From positions 1-37,325 of the forward strand of contig CAIOGI010000002.1 in the NCBI GenBank assembly GCA_903857825.1: DNA of 37,325 bases. The letters are read 5' to 3'. Shown one piece after another: positions 1 through 9,181 of this stretch (position 1 is the stretch's first letter; each line of letters starts with the position of its first letter). The notes beneath the pieces are model-generated. The model was not told the origin of the DNA. It did not search any database and saw nothing but the letters and a program-made list of their open reading frames with translations. Both the position numbers and the translations under genes were made by a program. Origin of the DNA: Candidatus Tayloriibacteriota bacterium (GTDB taxonomy: Bacteria > Patescibacteriota > Minisyncoccia > Phycocordibacterales > PALSA-1337).

Positions 1-3000
1 ACCGAGTCTTAAAACCCCTCCCTGACCTACGACTTGAAGACCAGTGCCACCAATTACAGATATTCCTCCAGTAGTGCCACTAACTGGTGAGTCTGCCGTT
101 AAAACATGTAAGGCATTTCCTGGTGCCGTCGTCCCGATGCCGACGTTGCCTGTATTATTTATACCCATCGCAAAAGTTTTTGTTGAACCATTCGTGTAAT
201 ACATAGCTACGCCGCCCGTTCTACCTGTATCGTTGTACGGAAATATCAAAGCATCAGCACTGCTTCCTGACATAACATTATCAGAACCAAGTGCAACCGC
301 GCCCGCCGACCCACTTCTTCTAAAAATAGAGACTGGATTAACACCAAACGCTGCAGATACCACATGTAAAGTCGTTTCTGGACTCGTCGTCCCAATGCCG
401 ACGTTGCCGCCGTTTATGTAACTGGCGCCGCTCGTCATTAATTTATTTACAATAGCGCTACCACCATACATTTCCAAGCTAGTATTATTAGCTGTGTTTC
501 CATCACTTATAATCGTAACGGTTGGATTTTTAGGAATCAAATATAAATTACCTGCATCGGCTGAAACTATTCCTCCAAAAGCACTTGACGACAAGGAAAT
601 AGCTGAATTTCCAGCGCCTGCCGTTTGAACTGTCAATGCGTGCGAAGGACTTGTCGTCCCGATGCCGACGTTGCCGGTGCCTCTCAATGTCATTACGGTT
701 GATTGAGAGGCAGCAGAAACCGCGTCATGAACACGAAAAGACATATGGGCGGCAGCAGCACTATCAGAAGAATTACTAAATATAGAGTTATAACGATTTC
801 CGTCTGTTGTTCTATTAAATCTAATGTTTTCAGTATCAACATCTGATGCACCCGCAGCAATAGTAAGTTTTGCCCCCGGACTCACCGTCCCGATGCCGAC
901 GTTGCCTTGAATTATTAATCCCCCAACTGGAGCCGTAGTGCCAGCATAACCAATACCAACACTTGCACCACCTGCAAACGCTGACTCACCTAACACTGAC
1001 AATTTTGAGACAGGTGTCGTCGTCCCGATGCCGACGTTGCCGCTCGTCATTGTTACCCACGGAGACGCACCACCATTAAGACCAAAACTTATAGTGTCAG
1101 GAGTTGAAAAGAATAATCCAGTAGGATGACTATAACCAAGTCCCGAATTTCCATAACCTTGATATGCTTTCGCAACAGCACCAATAGCGTATGTCTGATA
1201 AGCCTGACTCGTCCCATCAATTACAAAATTTGTTGAGGCATCGCCAGAAACATATAAACGCGAGGTCGGACTCGTCGTCCCGATGCCGACGTTGCCTTGA
1301 CTTGTAATTCTCAACCTTTCTGTAGGTGCTGTATCAGTTGAAACTGGGCGGGTGCCAAAAACTAAATCCCCATAAGCATTTCCTGCAGGATAGGTGGTAA
1401 CTAAGCCAATATAAGCTGTTGTGTTTGTTAATGTACTTCCTGCGGAATAACCGAAACCTATTTGAGACAGAGCTCCTGTCGTTCCAGCACTATCAATGTT
1501 TAATGCCGAACTAGCGAAAGCTCCAGCTGTAGTTACGATCCCAGGGTTTATGAATAATTTTCCCAGTGGCGCCGTCGTCCCGATGCCGACGTTGCCGGTG
1601 CTTGTAATAACCATTTTGTCCGAATTACCAACACGTAAACCAATAGAACCACCAGTGGCAACATTGAGGAGAGTATTTGAACCGGTTCCATATAATGCGT
1701 AATTCGTATCTGCAACAGCAGTATCACCGGTAAATCCAATAAACCCTCCGGACACCAAACTAACATTACCATTAACTGAAAGCTTGTTCCCTGGTCCCGT
1801 CGTCCCGATGCCGACGTTGCCTGTTGTATCTATTCTCATTTTCTCGACAGTGGCTATATCAAAAACAAGAGGATTGCCGTTTAAAATTAATTGCTGCGTT
1901 GAATCTGCTGCATTGCGTGCTCTCAACATCGCATAGGTTCCGCTACCGTTAAGTTCAGAATAAATCGAACTATTTGTACCAATCCAAGCAGTTCCATTCA
2001 CATCCAACTTCGCCCCTGGTCCCGTTGTCCCGATGCCGACGTTGCCTGTTGTATCAATCGTCATTCGTGCCGCACCATTTGTTCCTAGTTGCAAAGCGGT
2101 AGAGTTATTACTGAAAAGAGCCGTGGCATACGCTAAGCCGTTAGTTATAGTGTTGATACCAGCGCTATCAGTTACTCCAAAATATGCAGAACCTCCCGAA
2201 GTAGTGTTGTTAGATGCATTATACAAGTTATAACTTGTCCCTGCCCCTGAAAGGATTATTCCACCAAGTCCCGTAGTGCCAAGGGCTGTGCTATTCACAA
2301 CCAACGCCTTACCCGGCGTCGTCGTCCCGATGCCGACGTTGCCATTATCCAACGCCGTTATTAATGGAACATTATTAGAATTAGTTGTTTGAAAGTTTAC
2401 ACCAGTAGTAAGACCAGAACCTTTTACTGTTAGTTTAGCTGCTGGAGAAGTCGTCCCGATGCCGACGTTGCCGTTCATATAAATACTTGTCCCTTCAATT
2501 TCTATCTGAGATGGAGAATTTATACCATACCCTCCAATATAAAGATTTTTTACTCCATTATTATTTAAATTGACGCTTTCTAAATAATTTGTAGATGCAT
2601 CAGAAGCCAATAAGAACGAACCTAAATTATTTCCAAGCTGAGAAAAGAAAGTGTTAGCACCACTGTGAACATCTAACTTTACTCCTGGCGTCGTCGTCCC
2701 GATGCCGACGTTGCCGAGATTATTTATAATCATTGCATTCGCACCATCCGCACGAAAATTAATATTCAAACCCTGAATATCTAAATTTCTATTCCCTACT
2801 CCCGATTGAGTAGAAGTAATATAACCAGTGTTAGAGTTAAAATACATTTGTAGACCATTGGTGGCGGTAGAACCAGATCCACCAGATACTGCCAATACAC
2901 CATTTGTATCCAATTTTGCCAGTGGACTCGTCGTCCCGATGCCGACGTTGCCGCCTTGTGAATTTAACAAAAGATTTTTGTAATTATCTCCAAGTTTTCC

Positions 3001-5805
3001 AGCTTGTATAAAGCCACGGTCATTTACCGTATCATATCCCAAGTAAAGACGTTGATTAGAATTACTTGCACCTGATATTACAATTTGTCCTTGTTGCCAA
3101 TCAGAACTAGTATTATCTGCCTGAACATTTAACTTTGATAGCGGCACCGTCGTCCCGATGCCGACGTTGCCTGAAGAATTCCAAATTCCACTTCCTGGCA
3201 TATATGCATTTGATGATACTGAAAGATTTGTAGTAGAAGCATTATTAAAAGTTTGAACACCAGACCAAGTATTCGATACAGTAGTACTAGCTTTATTATT
3301 AAAAGTATTCCAATCAGTAGAAGAGAGCCAGCCATTCACACCAGTAGTAGACTGGGTCATGGATATAGTATTGTTTAAAATAGAAATAGGAGAAGTGGCA
3401 GAAGTAATACGATTTATATATGAAGTATTCCAATCAGTCGTAGAGGCAAAAAGAGGAATATTGTAAAGAGAAGTCAAAGAAAGAATTCCCGTTGAAGGAG
3501 TATAAGTCAAACCCGTTGCAGTATTTGATATAGAATTACGAGCAGTAGTACTAGCGCGCACATCAGTATAAAAAAGATTAGAACCTTCTACTAAATTATT
3601 TGTATTAATGGATAAAGATGAAGTAGCTACTGCAGACACCGCTCCATTTGTTCCCCATAGTAGACCTGAGAGTGATCCAACTGATAGACCACCCGTTGTT
3701 GTTGTAGACGTTACCGCTAAGGTACCTGTGGCTGTTATATTTGCTCCTGTTATATTACCTGAGAAATATCCATCCCCTATGACTGTTAGTTTTGACGAGG
3801 GTGTGGATGAACCTATGCCAACATTTCCTGAAAAATAATTTTTACCCCCTGTAGAATACACAGCATACCCATTTGCATTTGACTGTGTGAAATGTGCTCC
3901 ATATCCAGTTGCAGAATTAGAAACACCTTGCACACCGTATAGACCAGAACCATACACGCCAGTACCACCCGTGTTACTTGAAATTCCATATATTGAATAT
4001 ATACCCGCCGGAGAAGTAGCCAGAGAAACAGAAGTTGTATCACTATATACTCCATATGCTCCACCAATATCACTTGCAAATGGATTTATTTTTGAATATA
4101 CACCATAAGCATTTAAAGCAGTTCCTCCTGATTCGACATAGGAACCATAAACATCTGAATCTTGAAAACTATTATACATTGATGCACTTGTATATTGACC
4201 GTATATATTTGAACCATGAAGAGTGCGTGAATTTACAATATTTAATCCTCTGGCATTGTTTCCAGCATTAATATCTAATTTATATGCTGGCGTCGTCGTC
4301 CCCATACCCACATTCCCCGTTGCTCTCCAAGCATTCGTTCCATCAGTAGTCCAATTTCCAGTAGTCGCACCACCTATGAGATTCCCAGCCCAGTATAGAT
4401 TATCACTATTTGCATAAAGAAGATTATTTGTTACAGACGGGGTTATATTTGTTAAATATATTGAACCATTCATAAATAATGATTCCAAAGTAGTAGAACC
4501 AGCTATAAGTGATCCTATGGTCGATGTACCAGAAATAGAAAGATTCGCTCCAGAAAAATCTCTAGTTCCGCCCGATACAGCATTTGTAATATTTGTATTA
4601 AAAGTATTTGTAAGCTCTGTAGCTGTATCTGTAACTGATCTGCCTATACTATTATATATAACATCTGTTTGTCTTACTTCATGAGTTGCTAAACCAGAAA
4701 GTTCATTTCTAAGATTATTCATATTATCATCTACGTATTTTTGATTCACACCAGTAGATACATATATAGGTTTTTCGACAACCTTAGTAGTCACAATATT
4801 ATTTGTATTACGATAAATAGTTGATGATGTTGCTACAGTATTATTGTATTCTTCCTTTGCTGAAAAAGGTGCTTGAACAAATACATTATCCTCAATACCA
4901 AGAAAATTACGAGCAACTGTTCTTATACTTCTACCAAAACTAACAAAGCCTTCTCCAATAGAAGAAAATACGGATGCACTCTGCTCACTTATATTCTCTG
5001 ATGTACTATTTATTCCATTCGAAACAGAATCAGAAATATTTGATAATGTATTGTGTGCATAGTCTCCATAATTATTAAGAATTCTAGTTAAAGCAAGATA
5101 TGCATCATGAGAAATATCAGACACACTATATATAGTATCTTTTGAAATTTCATAACTACTCTCTCCAATATTAAAAATATTTTCTTTAATATTATTCAAT
5201 CCCTCTCCAACTTGTGGATACTTTATAAAAGAAGCATACCCAAAAGATGATACAGAAATAAATAATAATAAAGCAGCAGCAAATGTTTTACTTGAAAAAT
5301 AATTAGTCTTCGTTTTAGAATATGATTTTGGAATCTCTATTATTTGAGCAACTTTAAAACTTTTTGCATTGTTAAAAATAGATTCTTTTTCATCATCTAC
5401 ATTTTCTGTATTCTCAACTTTCTCGTCAACCTTCCTGATTTCTATCACATTCTCTTTTTGTTCATCTAATATATAATCTTTTTCTTCAACAAGATTATTC
5501 TCCTTAGCAACATCTTCAGTACTAACATATTCACTTTTTATTTCTTTTGGGCTATCAATAACTTCTTTCTTAGGAAGAACAGTGTCGCCTGCAACCTCAT
5601 CATCTTCATCATTAGCATCTGCAATTGCTAATTTATAATTAATTATAGAATCTTCATTTACGAACCATGATCGTCCAAGCATTTTAGAATCAAGTTTTCC
5701 AGCTCTACAGAGTTGTCCAACATAATCACTAGTATATCCATAAAGCTCATGGACTCGTTTTGCCGATATGTACTTTTTATCGCCAATATTAAATGTATGA
5801 TTCAT
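1..5805 (-). CDS. Giant HTH-TM-repeat surface protein, tail-fibre-like (partial, C-terminus off window)
   Basis: The frame from ATG at 5805 appears open to base 1 (1935 codons, no stop seen in the stretches I translated; all 16 repeat motifs lie in one frame), so the ORF track omitted it. Residues about 8-52 look like an excisionase/MerR-type HTH (KKYISAKRVHELYGYTSDY, then GRSWFVNEDSI). An acidic linker follows, then one membrane helix at about 173-193 (FAAALLLFISVSSFGYASFI) and a Ser/Thr/Asn-rich exterior. GNVGIGTT-type motifs sit at about residues 497, 660 and then 14 times from 879 to 1886, as in tail-fibre/S74-endosialidase-associated proteins. A Tyr-Gly-rich stretch (GVYS, GVYG) lies at about 500-650 and SSTDWNTF-type repeats before 879. 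Predicted topology is HTH inside, repeats outside. Likely an adhesin or surface fibre; the function is inferred. A -10 TATAAT lies at 5823-5828 (read on the minus strand), 17 bases behind a weak -35. Confidence 0.88.
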   Translation of the reverse strand, partial: MNHTFNIGDKKYISAKRVHELYGYTSDYVGQLCRAGKLDSKMLGRSWFVNEDSIINYKLAIADANDEDDEVAGDTVLPKKEVIDSPKEIKSEYVSTEDVAKENNLVEEKDYILDEQKENVIEIRKVDEKVENTENVDDEKESIFNNAKSFKVAQIIEIPKSYSKTKTNYFSSKTFAAALLLFISVSSFGYASFIKYPQVGEGLNNIKENIFNIGESSYEISKDTIYSVSDISHDAYLALTRILNNYGDYAHNTLSNISDSVSNGINSTSENISEQSASVFSSIGEGFVSFGRSIRTVARNFLGIEDNVFVQAPFSAKEEYNNTVATSSTIYRNTNNIVTTKVVEKPIYVSTGVNQKYVDDNMNNLRNELSGLATHEVRQTDVIYNSIGRSVTDTATELTNTFNTNITNAVSGGTRDFSGANLSISGTSTIGSLIAGSTTLESLFMNGSIYLTNITPSVTNNLLYANSDNLYWAGNLIGGATTGNWTTDGTNAWRATGNVGMGTTTPAYKLDINAGNNARGLNIVNSRTLHGSNIYGQYTSASMYNSFQDSDVYGSYVESGGTALNAYGVYSKINPFASDIGGAYGVYSDTTSVSLATSPAGIYSIYGISSNTGGTGVYGSGLYGVQGVSNSATGYGAHFTQSNANGYAVYSTGGKNYFSGNVGIGSSTPSSKLTVIGDGYFSGNITGANITATGTLAVTSTTTTGGLSVGSLSGLLWGTNGAVSAVATSSLSINTNNLVEGSNLFYTDVRASTTARNSISNTATGLTYTPSTGILSLTSLYNIPLFASTTDWNTSYINRITSATSPISILNNTISMTQSTTGVNGWLSSTDWNTFNNKASTTVSNTWSGVQTFNNASTTNLSVSSNAYMPGSGIWNSSGNVGIGTTVPLSKLNVQADNTSSDWQQGQIVISGASNSNQRLYLGYDTVNDRGFIQAGKLGDNYKNLLLNSQGGNVGIGTTSPLAKLDTNGVLAVSGGSGSTATNGLQMYFNSNTGYITSTQSGVGNRNLDIQGLNINFRADGANAMIINNLGNVGIGTTTPGVKLDVHSGANTFFSQLGNNLGSFLLASDASTNYLESVNLNNNGVKNLYIGGYGINSPSQIEIEGTSIYMNGNVGIGTTSPAAKLTVKGSGLTTGVNFQTTNSNNVPLITALDNGNVGIGTTTPGKALVVNSTALGTTGLGGIILSGAGTSYNLYNASNNTTSGGSAYFGVTDSAGINTITNGLAYATALFSNNSTALQLGTNGAARMTIDTTGNVGIGTTGPGAKLDVNGTAWIGTNSSIYSELNGSGTYAMLRARNAADSTQQLILNGNPLVFDIATVEKMRIDTTGNVGIGTTGPGNKLSVNGNVSLVSGGFIGFTGDTAVADTNYALYGTGSNTLLNVATGGSIGLRVGNSDKMVITSTGNVGIGTTAPLGKLFINPGIVTTAGAFASSALNIDSAGTTGALSQIGFGYSAGSTLTNTTAYIGLVTTYPAGNAYGDLVFGTRPVSTDTAPTERLRITSQGNVGIGTTSPTSRLYVSGDASTNFVIDGTSQAYQTYAIGAVAKAYQGYGNSGLGYSHPTGLFFSTPDTISFGLNGGASPWVTMTSGNVGIGTTTPVSKLSVLGESAFAGGASVGIGYAGTTAPVGGLIIQGNVGIGTVSPGAKLTIAAGASDVDTENIRFNRTTDGNRYNSIFSNSSDSAAAAHMSFRVHDAVSAASQSTVMTLRGTGNVGIGTTSPSHALTVQTAGAGNSAISLSSSAFGGIVSADAGNLYLIPKNPTVTIISDGNTANNTSLEMYGGSAIVNKLMTSGASYINGGNVGIGTTSPETTLHVVSAAFGVNPVSIFRRSGSAGAVALGSDNVMSGSSADALIFPYNDTGRTGGVAMYYTNGSTKTFAMGINNTGNVGIGTTAPGNALHVLTADSPVSGTTGGISVIGGTGLQVVGQGGVLRLG
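129..3171 (-). repeat. Fourteen-copy GC-rich coding repeat (GNVGIGTT core)
   Basis: On the plus strand the core GTCCCGATGCCGACGTTGCC occurs 14 times. Plus-strand ends are at 150, 408, 675, 906, 1041, 1296, 1596, 1821, 2046, 2343, 2472, 2715, 2952 and 3171. Thirteen copies are identical over 20 bases and one (ending 408) has a single change. The core is 70% GC in a much more AT-rich gene. Spacings are 129-300 bases and all are multiples of three. The two modules nearer the N-terminus (ending 3828 and 4317) encode the same peptide with different codons. Confidence 0.95.
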
Positions 5806-6506
5806 GTTCTATTAGTAAATATTATAGTACATCTCGGATACAATAGAAACAAAAAAGATGGGAAATATGTGGATAACTAATAGAAAAATATTTAAAAATA
5901 AATAACAAATTTAACAATAAATGAATATAAAAACATAAATATACATAAAAATATGAAGCAAAAAGTAGAAAAATACAATAATTTGAAACAGCAAAATATA
6001 AATATATATAATATCGAACAATAACCTAACACGAGAATCGAACCCCAATATTATTCAAACCAATAAACATGATTTAGCTTTGGTAAATCACTTAATAGAT
6101 CATATAAAATGCATTCACAACTAAACAGATTCATCCGAGATGGTATTTTTAGTGGCTTAAAATATATTTAACTCGTTTATCCGATATAGGCACATTTAAG
6201 TACGTATATAATTATAGATACTGTTTAGAAAAGACATTCGCTATTATTAATAGCTATGTATTACTAAATATATACATTAAGAATTATCATGAAATGATTG
6301 GTATATGTATAAATTTAAAAATATTCACATATATTCCCACACGAAACGTCATATATTTGTTATATAAACTCAAATATAATTAACATACAATATATATGTA
6401 TATATAAACTGACACCTTCATACTGTGTATAAGTCATTAGTAAAGGTTAATATTAATGTTATAATCTATATCAATGTTTAGTAGTGTATAGTAATATAAT
6501 AATATT
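5806..6506. other. AT-rich divergent intergenic region with promoters and a 10-bp inverted repeat
   Basis: No gene was recognised in these 700 bases. They hold the promoter of the surface-protein gene (TATAAT at 5823-5828, minus) and that of the MerR-like gene (TATAAT at 6495-6500, plus). CATCTCGGAT at 5830-5839 recurs inverted as ATCCGAGATG at 6133-6142. A perfect DnaA-box-like 9-mer (TTATCCACA, minus) is at 5868-5876, and a 7-bp hairpin TGATTTA/TAAATCA is near 6071-6091. Confidence 0.6.
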
Positions 6507-6509
6507 ATG
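6495..6509 (+). promoter_or_regulatory. Promoter for leaderless mRNA of the MerR-like gene
   Basis: TATAAT at 6495-6500 is followed by exactly six bases and the ATG at 6507. With normal -10 to start spacing, transcription would begin at the A of the ATG. No Shine-Dalgarno sequence is present. Confidence 0.6.
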
Positions 6510-6743
6510 GAAAATAAATATTTAACAATTAAAGAAGCAGCAAAAATACTTGGTGTGTCTCCACTCACACTTCGTAACTGGGACAATAGTGGAAAGTTTC
6601 CTGCTGGTCGACATCCTATTAGTAACTATAGAGTTTACAAAGTTGAAGACATCGAGATGATACTGTCACAGATGGGTGTCAAAATTGGCGGTCGTCGAAG
6701 GCCAAAAGATGAAGTAAAAAAGTTAAGTGTAAATCATCTCTAG
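6507..6743 (+). CDS. Small MerR/excisionase-type HTH protein
   Basis: This is a 78-residue protein. Residues 5-55 (YLTIKEAAKILGVSPLTLRN, then NYRVYKVEDIEMIL) match the HTH_17/MerR N-terminal pattern: a helix-turn-helix followed by a basic wing. The tail is basic (GGRRRPKDEVKK). Such proteins act as small DNA-binding regulators or recombination directionality factors; the sequence does not decide which. It is transcribed divergently from the giant surface gene, whose own N-terminus carries a related HTH type, so regulation of that gene is a reasonable but untested idea. Its stop overlaps the gatB stop region by 4 bases in convergent orientation. The start is set by the -10 box six bases upstream. 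Confidence 0.85.
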   Translation: MENKYLTIKEAAKILGVSPLTLRNWDNSGKFPAGRHPISNYRVYKVEDIEMILSQMGVKIGGRRRPKDEVKKLSVNHL

Positions 6744-8167
6744 CTAGACATAATCTCTAGTATTATCTTTTTTAGTATCTCTGGATTTGCGGAGCCTTTA
6801 GTAAGTTTCATCCCCTGCCCGACTAAATACTGCAAAGCGGCTTCCTTTCCCTTCTTGTAGTCTTCTACTACTGAAGTATTTTTTGAAACAATTTCTACTA
6901 CGATTTTCTTGATTTCTGCCTCATCACTTTTCTGTATTAAACCATTTTTTTCTGCGAGTATTTCTGGATCAGAATTTTCACTCATAAGTAAAACCAAAGT
7001 ATCTTTTGCGCCTCGTGAAGAAAGCTTCTTTGACTCTATCATTGCCATCAGTTTCGAGAAGTTTTTTGCATCGATTGTTTCTAAATTTTTATTATCTTTC
7101 TTAAGTAGCCCTAGATAGTCAGTGAGAATATAATTTGTCGCTAATTTAATTATTTTTGAATTCCCTTCTACTACTGTTTCGTAGTATTTTGACACCTCTG
7201 GTTGATCGACAAAAACAGAGACTTCTTTGTCTGTCATTCCAAAATCTTTCTTGAAACGGTCTCTCTTAACCCAAGGCAATTCTGGTGTCTCTTTTGTAAT
7301 GTGTTTTTGATCAAATTCCTCTATCTCACTTATCTTCAATTTTGGAATATCTGGCTCTGGAAAGTATCTATAGTCATGTGAACTTTCCTTCAATCTTTGT
7401 GAATATGTTGTGCCAGAATTTTCATCCCAACCTCGAGTCTCCTGTACAACCTTCTCTCCCCTTTCGAGTAGCTTGGACTGTCTCTGTATTTCATATGCAA
7501 TAGCTTTTTCTACAGCCTTGAATGAATTGAGATTTTTTACTTCGGTCTTTGTACCAAAATTCTTTGCTTGAGTATTTTCTGGAGAAGCAACTGAGATGTT
7601 TGCTTCGACGCGCATTTCGCCTTTTTCAAGATTAGCCTCCCCTGCTCCGACATATCGGAGTAGTAGCTGAAGTTCTTTTGCAAAACTTACAGCGGTCTCT
7701 GCGTCATGAATAACAGGTTCAGTAACAAGTTCCATAAGTGGAACTCCTGAGCGATTAAAATTCACCAAACTCTTCTGATGAATATCATGAGTTGACTGTG
7801 CTGTATCCTCTTCTAAATGTATACGAGTAAGTTCTATGCCAGCAAGATTTCCACCTGAGATAAGTGGGTACTTGTACTGACTTATCTGATACCCTTTTGG
7901 AATATCTGGATAGAAATAGTTCTTTCTATCCCATTCTGTGAAGTCTGCAACATTACCATCGATAGCATAGCCGATCTTTAAAACATGCTTAATAGCCTCT
8001 TTATTTAAAACAGGAAGTGTCCCTGGATGTCCCATGCAGATAGGACAAATATTTGTGTTTGGCTTTGGTTCATCTGGATCATTCCTACAAGCACAAAACA
8101 TTTTGGACGCCGTCTTTAGCTCGGCATGTATCTCTAGACCTATTGTGGCTATATATTTCTTGTCCAT
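6740..8167 (-). CDS. gatB: Aspartyl/glutamyl-tRNA(Asn/Gln) amidotransferase subunit B
   Basis: At 475 residues this has the usual GatB length. It starts with IGLEIHAELKTASKMFC and carries the family motif WDRKNYFYPDIPKGYQISQ and a C-terminal YqeY-like helical tail. GatB binds the misacylated Glu-tRNA(Gln) or Asp-tRNA(Asn), phosphorylates the acyl group and receives ammonia from GatA. gatC and gatA are in the window but about 5 kb away, so the three genes are not one operon here. obg lies 24 bases upstream in the same direction. The start has no Shine-Dalgarno; TAATAT lies seven bases before the ATG. Confidence 0.96.
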   Translation of the reverse strand: MDKKYIATIGLEIHAELKTASKMFCACRNDPDEPKPNTNICPICMGHPGTLPVLNKEAIKHVLKIGYAIDGNVADFTEWDRKNYFYPDIPKGYQISQYKYPLISGGNLAGIELTRIHLEEDTAQSTHDIHQKSLVNFNRSGVPLMELVTEPVIHDAETAVSFAKELQLLLRYVGAGEANLEKGEMRVEANISVASPENTQAKNFGTKTEVKNLNSFKAVEKAIAYEIQRQSKLLERGEKVVQETRGWDENSGTTYSQRLKESSHDYRYFPEPDIPKLKISEIEEFDQKHITKETPELPWVKRDRFKKDFGMTDKEVSVFVDQPEVSKYYETVVEGNSKIIKLATNYILTDYLGLLKKDNKNLETIDAKNFSKLMAMIESKKLSSRGAKDTLVLLMSENSDPEILAEKNGLIQKSDEAEIKKIVVEIVSKNTSVVEDYKKGKEAALQYLVGQGMKLTKGSANPEILKKIILEIMSS

Positions 8168-8191
8168 TTAGACTATATTATCAAAATAATC

Positions 8192-9163
8192 CTAATCCCT
8201 CAATCTTTTTACAATATCATCTGAAAGCTTTTTTACAGCTTTGTCATCTAGTACAGTGACTGTCAAAATGTCCTTATTATATTTCTTTAATTTCTTTATC
8301 GCAGCATCTACACCCTTATCATCTACCATATCAGTCTTTGTTAAAATAACAGTTTCTTCCTTCTCGTCTAAACCTTGGCCATACTGTTCAAGTTCAGAAC
8401 GAATAGTTTTGTAAGACTCGATCAAGGCTGTATTCTCTAGAGAGATAAGATGAAGAATTCTCTTTGTTCTCTTTATATGCCTTAAAAATTTATGCCCTAG
8501 CCCTTTACCTTCTGAAGCACCTTCTATAAGTCCTGGTATGTCAGCAAGTATAAAGCCGCCCTTCAATGCCCCTAGATTGGGCTCTAGCGTTGTAAAAGCA
8601 TAACTACCTACCTGTGCACGAGCATTTGTTAAAGCGTTAAGTAGACTTGATTTACCAGCATTAGGTAAACCAATAAGTCCCGCATCCGCAACAAGCTCGA
8701 GTTCAATATGAAAATCAGCTTCTTCACCCTTGGTACCTGGAGTAGACTGCATCGGAGTAACATTTGTAGATGCCTTGAAATGCTCATTACCTAGACCACC
8801 TCTACCCCCTTTTAATATTAAAATTTTATCTCCATCTTCATTGAGATTGTACTGTCGCTTTGTATGTAAGTCAGTCACTATTGAGCCAATAGGTAAATCG
8901 ATAACCAAATCCTTACCATCGGCGCCGTGCATACTGTTTCTCATGCCATCCTCCCCTTTAAATGATTCAAAAGACTTTGTATTACGATAACTAGCAAGTA
9001 TTCCAAGGTCTCGAATGGCGCGTACATATACGTCACCACCCTTTCCACCGTTTCCGCCAGCCGCACCAGAAAACTCCTTGCCCCTTTCATGACGCCAACG
9101 AACAACCCCGCTTCCGCCGTTTCCTGCTTTAATATGAAATTGCAATTCATCAACAAATGCCAT
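8192..9163 (-). CDS. obg: GTPase Obg/CgtA (short form without OCT domain)
   Basis: This 323-residue protein has the glycine-rich Obg fold at about 1-158 (KAGNGGSGVVRWRHE, GGNGGKGGDVYV), followed by a G domain with G1 GLPNAGKSS, G3 DIPGLIEGASEG and a G4 variant TKTD in place of NKxD. It ends right after the G domain, so the C-terminal OCT domain of longer Obg proteins is absent. Obg associates with the large ribosomal subunit during its maturation. The gene sits between the AI-2E-type permease (18 bases upstream) and gatB, all on the minus strand, probably one transcription unit. Confidence 0.96.
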   Translation of the reverse strand: MAFVDELQFHIKAGNGGSGVVRWRHERGKEFSGAAGGNGGKGGDVYVRAIRDLGILASYRNTKSFESFKGEDGMRNSMHGADGKDLVIDLPIGSIVTDLHTKRQYNLNEDGDKILILKGGRGGLGNEHFKASTNVTPMQSTPGTKGEEADFHIELELVADAGLIGLPNAGKSSLLNALTNARAQVGSYAFTTLEPNLGALKGGFILADIPGLIEGASEGKGLGHKFLRHIKRTKRILHLISLENTALIESYKTIRSELEQYGQGLDEKEETVILTKTDMVDDKGVDAAIKKLKKYNKDILTVTVLDDKAVKKLSDDIVKRLRD

Positions 9164-9181
9164 AGTACATGCACTGTAACA

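Noticed and set aside
129-3171. CRISPR-like or diversity-generating-retroelement array
   Set aside because: The repeats are regularly placed but code GNVGIGTT in one open frame, spacings vary from 129 to 300 bases and are multiples of three. No cas gene, reverse transcriptase or template repeat is seen.
1496-4417. Plus- and minus-strand track ORFs of 60-90 codons within 1-4420
   Set aside because: They are shadows of the giant minus-strand surface gene in other frames.
6024-6110. tRNA-like sequence (GGGGTTCGATTCTCG on the minus strand)
   Set aside because: The T-stem does not pair properly, the acceptor has no 5' partner and the nearby 7-base loop has no U33. It is not a functional tRNA.
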